From NCBI GenBank assembly GCA_012031335.1, contig JAAUTT010000320.1, forward strand, positions 1 through 5,924: a stretch of DNA of 5,924 nt, in the 5' to 3' direction. Below, one piece after another: positions 1 through 4,861 of this stretch. Origin of the DNA: Bacteroidales bacterium. Lineage in GTDB: Bacteria; Bacteroidota; Bacteroidia; Bacteroidales; JAAUTT01. Within the stretch, counting starts at the first letter, position 1. The number at the start of each line of letters is the position of its first letter. The notes under the pieces were generated by a model. It had not been told where the DNA came from, did no database searches, and saw only the letters and a program-made list of their open reading frames with translations. The translations under genes and the position numbers were made by a program.

Positions 1-875
1 GAAATTAAAGTGAATACACTTCAAAGATTGAACCACCAGCTCCGAATAACTTATCGAAAGTAAAGAATATAGTTGCTGTTGCTTCGGGGAAAGGTGGGGT
101 CGGAAAATCAACTGTAGCAGTTAACCTGGCCATATCTATAGCAAAACTGGGATATTCAGTAGGATTAATTGATGCCGATATTTACGGACCTTCGGTTCCC
201 AAAATGTTTGGAGTAGAAAATGTACGTCCCGAAATCAAATCGGGTGAAAAGGATGATATTATTGTTCCTGTTTCAAAGTATGGTGTAAAATTGTTGTCGA
301 TAGGTTTTTTTGTAAGCGATAAAGATGCGCTTGTTTGGCGCGGTCCAATGGCTACTACGGCATTAAAGCAATTAATCAACCAGGGGGAGTGGGGGAGTCT
401 CGATTATCTTTTATTTGATCTCCCTCCAGGTACAGGCGATATACATCTTACCCTTGTTCAGGAAATGGCAGTAACAGGTGTGGTAATCGTGAGTACTCCT
501 CAAAAAGTCGCTCTGGCCGATGCTATCAAAGGTATAGCCATGTTCCGGGGAGAAAAGGTAAATGTTCCGGTATTAGGACTGGTTGAAAATATGGCATGGT
601 TCACACCAGCCGAGCTACCCAACAGCAAATATTACATTTTTGGTAAGGAGGGTTGTAAAAACCTTGCTGAAGATATGCATATTCCGCTTTTAGGGCAGAT
701 TCCTGTTGTACAGAGTATCTGCGAAGGAGGTGATTCGGGCCAGCCGGTAAGTCTCGACCACGATTCTCCTGTTGGAGCTGCTTTCAGGCAACTTGCCGAA
801 AATACTATCCTTGAAGTGGATAAGCGGAATTCCACACTCGACCCGACACGAAGGGTACAGATGTTAAAAAAATAG
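1..875 (+). CDS. mrp: Mrp/ApbC-family Fe-S cluster carrier P-loop ATPase (5' partial, frame break near base 20)
   Basis: Cytosolic MinD/Mrp-type ATPase that binds and transfers Fe-S clusters to apoproteins. Seen: the deviant Walker A GKGGVGKST at 87-113, the DADIYGPS motif just after it, Walker B-like LLFDLPPGTGD near 408-440, VSTPQ and the IFGKEG segment, all in one frame from base 9 to the TAG at 873-875 (288 residues). The first ATG is at 204, inside the ATPase fold, and no ATG, GTG or TTG lies in frame before the P-loop, so 204 is not the real start. Family members carry an N-terminal DUF59 domain of about 100 residues, expected to the left of the window. Bases 1-18 in another frame read EIKVNT, which fits the end of that domain, so a one-base break lies near 15-25. 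The CxxC seen in E. coli ApbC is replaced by TPAELP, as I recall from Bacteroides homologues. nifU-like follows 31 nt later. Identity is certain; the 5' structure is not. Confidence 0.93.
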
Positions 876-906
876 AGTTTAGTGGTTTGGCTATATTATT
901 TATTGT

Positions 907-1176
907 ATGCTAATTAATAAAATAGATATGACCCAGGTTGAGAAAGTCCAGTTGATGGAAAGGATTAATTCTACCATAGATGGTCTCCGCCCTTACCTAC
1001 AGGCTGATGGTGGAGATATTACCGTTGAAGATGTTACCGAAGAGAAAGTTGTAAAGGTGAAGTTTGCCGGGGCATGTATTACCTGTCCATTTAGCTTTAG
1101 CACCTTAAAAGCCGGAATTGAGCAGGCACTTATGAAAGAAATTCCCGAAATACGAGAAGTAGTTTCGGTGGATTGA
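907..1176 (+). CDS. NifU-like C-terminal (Nfu) domain protein, Fe-S cluster scaffold/carrier
   Basis: Small cytosolic Fe-S scaffold or carrier of 89 residues consisting of essentially only the NifU C-terminal domain. Seen: the family pattern RPYLQADGGDI (residues 28-38), a GAC-x-x-CP motif with C57 and C60 as cluster ligands, and the following STLKAGIEQALM helix. The cysteine loop reads CITC rather than the commoner CGSC or CKGC, but both ligands are kept. Two starts are possible: ATG at 907 or ATG at 928 (MTQVEKV). Neither has a Shine-Dalgarno motif, which is usual in Bacteroidota; the shorter form would start nearer the first domain helix. It lies 31 nt after mrp on the same strand with no terminator or obvious promoter between, so the two are probably co-transcribed and act in the same Fe-S delivery step. 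The family assignment is firm; client proteins cannot be told from sequence. Confidence 0.92.
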   Translation: MLINKIDMTQVEKVQLMERINSTIDGLRPYLQADGGDITVEDVTEEKVVKVKFAGACITCPFSFSTLKAGIEQALMKEIPEIREVVSVD

Positions 1177-1189
1177 TTTTATTCCGAAA
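1163..1189. terminator. Weak inverted repeat between convergent genes
   Basis: TTTCGG at 1163-1168 and CCGAAA at 1184-1189 form a perfect 6-bp stem with a 15-nt loop, spanning the two facing stop codons (TGA 1174-1176 on plus, TAA 1181-1179 on minus). A bidirectional terminator would be expected here because only 2 nt separate the genes. The loop is long, the stem is short and no strong U tract follows on either side, so this may be chance. Confidence 0.2.
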
Positions 1190-1898
1190 ATGGTCTTACC
1201 TGTTTTATGTATAGTTTTCGTTTACCATTCACTGAGGAATCAATTTTAAATTCAATATCAAGAGGAAAGCATTTTTTAAGCTGATTACAATAATGAGCTT
1301 CTATGCTTCTGCAAGTATTTGCCAGGTTGATAATTTCATCGCTGGTTAAAACAAGGTCGGTTACTTTGTCTGGGAGGTTCGATTTATTGATATATTCTAT
1401 TCGGTTCAGATAAGGCTCTTCCATTGTATAATAAAGTACCTGTTCGGGGAGGATGTCAATCTCAGGACGTACAACACTGTATTCAAGAAACTGGCTGTTG
1501 ATTGTATAAGCAGGGATATTATCATTATAAAGATTGATTGTTATTACAACACCATTGGCGTCTTCAGCAGGAAAGGAACGATGAACAAGTATGCCCATTG
1601 CCAATGAATTATGGTCTATTTTAAAATAATCTCTTTCTTCAAATGCCCTGTAATTCCACAAACTGGCCCAAACCTTTTTAATAGCTTTTTCAACTGATTT
1701 ATCGGTATCGCCGGGTATTCCTGTGTACGAATCGTACAAACCAGCACCGTTAAAACCTTCCACATCTTCGGCATTGGTAGATGAGCGAAACCTAAAGGTC
1801 TGAAAACCTGTTTCCAAAAGTCGGGCATTAACCAAACCATGAAGTGCCGGATCCAATGGAAAATGTTTAATGGTATCTCTGATTTGCTTAAGTCTCAT
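1179..1898 (-). CDS. C-terminal piece: ATP-grasp (PPDK_N) nucleotide-binding domain
   Basis: 239 residues from ATG 1898 to TAA 1181-1179. The downstream frame is open a little further up (to about 1920) and reads KDASYRE before the methionine, which fits the domain better than the alternative frame. Visible ATP-grasp features: FRFRSSTNAEDVEGFNGAG (about 35-53), with the arginines and serines that bind ATP phosphates in pyruvate phosphate dikinase; WASLWNYRAFEERD (about 77-90); AMGILVHRSFP (about 100-110); ANGVVITINLY; and the C-terminal metal/ATP-site pair DIEF (E216) and IKQVRP (Q233, R235). All the residues I would look for are kept, so the fold should be an active nucleotide site if expressed as part of the whole protein. 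Alone it lacks the first strands of the domain and would probably not fold. It converges with the nifU-like gene, with 2 nt between stops. Confidence 0.72.
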   Translation of the reverse strand: MRLKQIRDTIKHFPLDPALHGLVNARLLETGFQTFRFRSSTNAEDVEGFNGAGLYDSYTGIPGDTDKSVEKAIKKVWASLWNYRAFEERDYFKIDHNSLAMGILVHRSFPAEDANGVVITINLYNDNIPAYTINSQFLEYSVVRPEIDILPEQVLYYTMEEPYLNRIEYINKSNLPDKVTDLVLTSDEIINLANTCRSIEAHYCNQLKKCFPLDIEFKIDSSVNGKRKLYIKQVRPFSE

Positions 1899-2419
1899 TT
1901 CGCGGTAAGAGGCATCCTTTTAAAATTAGCTTCTTCAAGCGTTTCGCGGATAAAGCCCAGTAAGCCATTTTGCTTAAGATGATGATAATAATAAAAAAAA
2001 GGTATAGCAAAACATCCTTCAGGAACAGTTACTCCTGGTATTTTTTTTAATTCGGCGAAATTAGAAGCTTTCCCACCTATAGTTTTAACTCCGGAGTTAG
2101 CTGTATTCGCAAGATCAATAATCCCGGAAGTCAAGGTATCAATCTGAAGTTTTATGATGACGGAAGGTTCATGGCTTTTCCAGTAATTTTCTGCCTCCTG
2201 GATGGACGTTTCCCGCAGAGAATAAAAGCTGCTGTTAACATCCAGGCGAACGAGTTTTCCGTTAAGCCTGTTTAATGTTTCATTTTCCCAACCGCTACGA
2301 AGCGCCATATTTGGGGTATTCCGGTTACGGCTTAAGATGTTTATATGACTTAGAGGAGTTTGAAACCGGGTAGTAATGATTCCTGCAACTACCGGTATAT
2401 CGTTAGGAATACCATTCAT
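1895..2419 (-). CDS. Middle piece: phosphohistidine swivel domain and start of ATP-grasp domain
   Basis: The ATG at 2419 is internal. The same frame is open back to 2506 and reads GIPEKTDWQEVSSKYLGRHD before it, which continues the upstream piece. Residues about 5-40 hold the PEP-utiliser mobile domain signature, with T-P-L-S-H (H25) followed by ILSRNRNTPNMA; this histidine is the expected phosphoryl carrier. After a linker, IGGKASNFAELKKIPGVTVP (about 114-133) is the characteristic opening of the PPDK_N ATP-grasp domain, whose lysine contacts nucleotide phosphate in relatives. The piece ends in a TGA at 1897-1895, overlapping the ATG of the next piece as ATGA. That overlap resembles translational coupling, but it cuts through the middle of one folded domain, so a single-base break at the A4 tract 1918-1921 is the better reading. 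Confidence 0.7.
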   Translation of the reverse strand: MNGIPNDIPVVAGIITTRFQTPLSHINILSRNRNTPNMALRSGWENETLNRLNGKLVRLDVNSSFYSLRETSIQEAENYWKSHEPSVIIKLQIDTLTSGIIDLANTANSGVKTIGGKASNFAELKKIPGVTVPEGCFAIPFFYYYHHLKQNGLLGFIRETLEEANFKRMPLTAK

Positions 2420-2477
2420 CAGAGCGATATCGTGCCGCCCCAGATATTTTGAAGAAACTTCCTGCCAGTCGGTTTTT

Positions 2478-3374
2478 TCAGGTATCCCGTACTGCCAATC
2501 CGGGATTCAGCGACTGATAATCTTGCCCCTTGAAAAGCTCCTCAGATTGTATTGAGGGCACTGTTGTGCAAGCTTCCCAGGATTGAGTGTTAGGATAAAA
2601 TTTCAATGATGACCCAAAATAAGTAGTTTCTGCTATTTTCTGGTGAACAGTCCTGATTTCCATGCAATCAAGTTCATCGGCTGCAAAGAATTCCATGGTA
2701 TAAGTATCAGATGACAAATAGTGATTTACCGATCCCAGAATAAAAATACGCTGGGGGTTGTGGGTGTATTGTTCTCTGTTAAATGCATACAAACCTTTAC
2801 TATACTTAAACACAGCAGATGCAAATTCGTAATGATACAGATACCGGTTTGAATTGATATAATAAATTTTCCTTGCATTAATATCATAAAGAAATTTGAT
2901 TGACGTGACTCCGTTATAAGTGTCGTTTAATGGTTTTCCTTCATAATTATTAAAAGTTGATGTGTCGGGAATTGATTGTATAAAATCTGCAAAAACAGTA
3001 CTTACATGTTTTAGATAGTAATAATTTGCTTGTCCGTTTTTTAAATAAAATAGCTGGGAATCATAGCCTTTCCTGGTTATTTTTATCTGAACCGATTCCT
3101 CCAGGCCAAGCTCTCCCAAGTTGAAAAATAATACATTTTCAATTACCTGAATCTTAATTGTTTTGCTATTGCGAGGACTGCTTATCCTGAGAAAATACAT
3201 CCCGGAAGTTAAAGCCGGAAATGTAAAATCACCTTCGGGTGTTGTTCCTGAAATACTTCCGCCAGCCTTTCGGCCTTTTACATCAAAAAGATTTATGGAA
3301 ACCGGAAATGAAGAAATCCAGTGTATCGTCCTGTCGTTATATGAAAATACAGCTTTTGTATTTGAATCGATCAA
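2478..3374 (-). CDS. N-terminal and central piece of the dikinase-like protein
   Basis: This is the longest uninterrupted piece that has a usable start (TTG at 3374), but that start is not the biological one. The same frame stays open upstream to 3596 and encodes a clear carboxypeptidase-regulatory-like stretch (SGYVYNSTTNQPVNQAEIVV, then VTNTFGKFSF) plus a hydrophobic leader. Within the piece, residues about 10-78 look like a type IX sorting-domain sandwich (VSINLFDVKGRKAGG, then SGMYFLRI). The region about 105-285 (KIYYINSNRYLYHYEF, QRIFILGSVNH, YTMEFFAADELD) resembles, from memory, the N-terminal part of Bacteroidota and myxobacterial proteins annotated 'PEP/pyruvate-binding domain'. It ends at DYQSLNPGLAV, which in those proteins leads directly into the swivel domain, then hits a TGA at 2480-2478 because of a frame break. 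It contributes no catalytic residue I can name. Confidence 0.7.
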   Translation of the reverse strand: MIDSNTKAVFSYNDRTIHWISSFPVSINLFDVKGRKAGGSISGTTPEGDFTFPALTSGMYFLRISSPRNSKTIKIQVIENVLFFNLGELGLEESVQIKITRKGYDSQLFYLKNGQANYYYLKHVSTVFADFIQSIPDTSTFNNYEGKPLNDTYNGVTSIKFLYDINARKIYYINSNRYLYHYEFASAVFKYSKGLYAFNREQYTHNPQRIFILGSVNHYLSSDTYTMEFFAADELDCMEIRTVHQKIAETTYFGSSLKFYPNTQSWEACTTVPSIQSEELFKGQDYQSLNPGLAVRDT

Positions 3375-3515
3375 TGAATCGATAACATCCGGATTAAAAC
3401 TGAATTTGCCGAAGGTATTGGTAACAGTTTTGACATTAGTGCCTGGTACAACAATTTCAGCTTGATTAACCGGTTGATTTGTAGTACTGTTGTATACATA
3501 TCCTGAATAGTTTGT

Positions 3516-3585
3516 CTGGCCATTGGCTTTATGGGTAATAAACTGAGAAAGTATTCCCCAAAATAATGATAACTGATTTACCCAT
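3516..3585 (-). other. Candidate signal peptide region of the dikinase-like gene, split over two frames
   Basis: The only ATG near the 5' end is at 3585-3583 (MGKS, then V-I-I-I-L in its own frame, stopping at 3529). The frame used by the body of the gene reads LSLFWGILSQFITHKANG before QTNYSG, but has no ATG, GTG or TTG before its stop at 3599-3597. Joining the first four codons to the body frame by skipping one base gives a short positively charged start, a hydrophobic core and a small-residue cleavage site ANG|Q, which is a reasonable signal peptide. The join is an inference. Confidence 0.45.
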
Positions 3586-3605
3586 TGGTGCTGCCGTTAA
3601 ATATT

Positions 3606-3613
3606 CAAAAGTA
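3606..3613 (-). promoter_or_regulatory. Bacteroidota -7 promoter box for the dikinase-like gene
   Basis: On the minus strand the sequence TACTTTTG matches the Bacteroidota sigma-ABfr -7 consensus TAnnTTTG at every fixed position, 20 nt before the ATG at 3585. That would give a short leader of roughly 10-15 nt. I do not see a clear TTTG -33 element at the expected distance; an A/T-rich stretch (a run of T at about 3621-3627) lies between. Support is the exact -7 match and its position. Confidence 0.4.
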
Positions 3614-3785
3614 GGTATTTAAAAAAACTATATCCTATTTATAGACTAGCATACTGTTTTCTGGTTGCGTTTGGCAATAACATAACTTTAAAGAATTAGG
3701 CAGATAAGCCGAATTTTATTATTATTGGATTTTTTATGCGGAACAAAGTTCTAAAGTCGTCTGTTATTTTAAATACGAATTAATC

Positions 3786-4775
3786 ATGAAGTTTTGTTTA
3801 GTTATTAGCTTTCTTTTGGTAGTTTTTTGTTCCTTTTCGCAGGAGAAATCCCTCCAAACCGCTGGTAATCCTGTATTCCCCGGATGGTATGCCGATCCCG
3901 AAGGAGTTGTATTTGATTCACTTTACTGGATATATCCAACTTATTCGGCACCCTATGATAAACAGGTGTTTTTTGATGCCTTTTCGTCGCCCGACCTTAT
4001 TAACTGGACGAAGCACAGCAGGATAACCGACACAACTATGATTAAATGGGTGAAAAGAGCATTATGGGCTCCTGCCATCGTAGAAAAAGAGGGGAAGTAT
4101 TTTTTATTTTTCGGAGCAAACGATATTCAAAATGATAATGAATATGGAGGTATAGGTATTGCCGTATCGGACAAACCTTCCGGGCCCTTCCGGGATTACC
4201 TGGGGAAACCCCTGATCGGTAAATTTATCAATGAAGCCCAGCCTATTGATCAGTTTGTGTTTAAGGACGAAAATGAATATTACATGATTTATGGTGGCTG
4301 GCGAAAGTGCAATTTTGCCCGGCTTAAGAATGACTTTACCGGTTTTAAAACTTTCGATGATGGTGAGCAATTTAAGCCAATCACTCCCGAGGGATATGTA
4401 GAAGGTCCATTTTTGTTTAAAAGGAACAACAAGTATTATTTTATGTGGTCGGAAGGCGGGTGGGGAGGTCCAAATTATTCGGTTGCATATGCTATTGCTG
4501 ATTCACCACTGGGCCCGTTTAAGCGGATTGGCAAAATTCTTCAGCAGGACCCTGCTATCGCAACCGGGGCTGGTCATCATTCAATTATTCAGGTGCCGGG
4601 AACAGATATCTGGTATATTGTTTACCATCGGCGGCCATTAGGTGAAACAGATGCCAATCACCGCGTAACCTGTATTGACAGGATGTATTTCGATGAAAAA
4701 GGAATGATAATTCCTGTTAAAATAACCTTTGAAGGTGTTGATAAACAATTGCCCACGGCCGTAAACAAAAAGTAA
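3786..4775 (+). CDS. Secreted glycoside hydrolase family 43 (arabinofuranosidase/xylosidase type)
   Basis: Five-bladed beta-propeller glycosidase acting on arabinose- or xylose-containing glycans; inverting mechanism in this family. The length of 329 residues fits a single catalytic domain with no accessory module. Seen: a signal peptide (about 1-18, hydrophobic LVISFLLVVF, cut before Q19; C15 is preceded by F and does not make a normal lipobox), catalytic base D37 in GWYADPEG, APAIVEKEGKYFLFF (blade 2), transition-state/pKa-tuning aspartate D155 in QPIDQFVF, general acid E206 in YVEGPFLFK, then GAGHHS and YHRRPL. All three catalytic acids are present, so it should be active. ATG 3786 is chosen because it begins the signal peptide; no Shine-Dalgarno motif is seen. 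The FHS transporter follows 86 nt later on the same strand, which suggests that released sugar is imported. Family assignment is firm; arabinosidase versus xylosidase cannot be decided from sequence alone. Confidence 0.92.
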   Translation: MKFCLVISFLLVVFCSFSQEKSLQTAGNPVFPGWYADPEGVVFDSLYWIYPTYSAPYDKQVFFDAFSSPDLINWTKHSRITDTTMIKWVKRALWAPAIVEKEGKYFLFFGANDIQNDNEYGGIGIAVSDKPSGPFRDYLGKPLIGKFINEAQPIDQFVFKDENEYYMIYGGWRKCNFARLKNDFTGFKTFDDGEQFKPITPEGYVEGPFLFKRNNKYYFMWSEGGWGGPNYSVAYAIADSPLGPFKRIGKILQQDPAIATGAGHHSIIQVPGTDIWYIVYHRRPLGETDANHRVTCIDRMYFDEKGMIIPVKITFEGVDKQLPTAVNKK

Positions 4776-4818
4776 TATTCAAATTGTTTAAGGGCTGTAG
4801 TAGTTACAAAAAAATCAT

Positions 4819-4826
4819 TACTTTTA
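4819..4826 (+). promoter_or_regulatory. Possible -7 box before the FHS transporter gene
   Basis: TACTTTTA matches the Bacteroidota TAnnTTTG box at all but the last position and is followed by GCAGCA, a common start-site context. It lies 36 nt before the ATG at 4862, in the 86-nt gap after the hydrolase. No convincing TTTG -33 element is seen. If real, the transporter has its own promoter in addition to any read-through. Confidence 0.27.
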
Positions 4827-4861
4827 GCAGCACGTATTGAAATAACTCTAATAACTAATTT

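Larger units (their letters stand above)
1179..3585 (-). pseudogene. Exported dikinase-like protein (PEP-utilising His domain + ATP-grasp), interrupted by three frame breaks
   Basis: One gene read in three pieces. Starting at ATG 3585-3583, skipping one base within 3532-3585, skipping one within 2481-2506 and adding one at the A4 tract 1918-1921 gives a clean 801-residue protein; the net length closes exactly on codons. Domains in the repaired protein: candidate signal peptide 1-22 (cut before Q23), carboxypeptidase-regulatory-like sandwich about 26-63, sorting-domain-like sandwich about 95-148, uncharacterised central domain about 150-355, swivel domain with TPLSH (H413), then ATP-grasp from IGGKASN (about 502) through RFRSST (R598, R600), DIEF (E778) and KQVRP (Q795, R797) to the C-terminus. 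In dikinases the histidine carries phosphate from the ATP site to a substrate. No PEP/pyruvate TIM barrel is present, so the acceptor is unknown. Motifs are conserved on both sides of each break, so the breaks are either recent or sequence errors. 'Pseudogene' is used only because the frame is broken as given. Confidence 0.75.

Noticed and set aside
182..379. Minus-strand open frame inside mrp
   Set aside because: It is a shadow of the mrp reading frame, with no family similarity and no promoter.
632..835. Minus-strand open frame inside mrp
   Set aside because: It overlaps the strongly conserved C-terminal half of Mrp and has no recognisable features.
1616..1840. 74-residue frame antiparallel to nothing but overlapping the ATP-grasp coding frame
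   Set aside because: It lies in another frame of the same strand as the clearly conserved RSST region, so it is a shadow.
1895..1898. ATGA stop/start overlap as translational coupling of two separate genes
   Set aside because: It would split a single ATP-grasp domain; the downstream frame upstream of the ATG (KDASYRE) continues the domain better, so a one-base frame break at 1918-1921 explains it.
3163..3465. Plus-strand 100-residue open frame
   Set aside because: It is antisense to the carboxypeptidase-regulatory-like and sorting-domain-like region, whose motifs are clear on the minus strand.
3683..3690. TAACTTTA as a promoter for the GH43 gene
   Set aside because: It is one mismatch from TAnnTTTG, but the nearest TTTG lies only 9 nt upstream and the start codon is about 100 nt away; support is too weak.
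3826..3845. Lipoprotein signal at C15 of the GH43 protein
   Set aside because: The residue before the cysteine is phenylalanine, not G, A or S, so it is not a normal lipobox; cleavage by signal peptidase I before Q19 fits better.
4104..4370. Minus-strand 88-residue open frame
   Set aside because: It is antisense to the conserved core of the GH43 gene, with no independent support.
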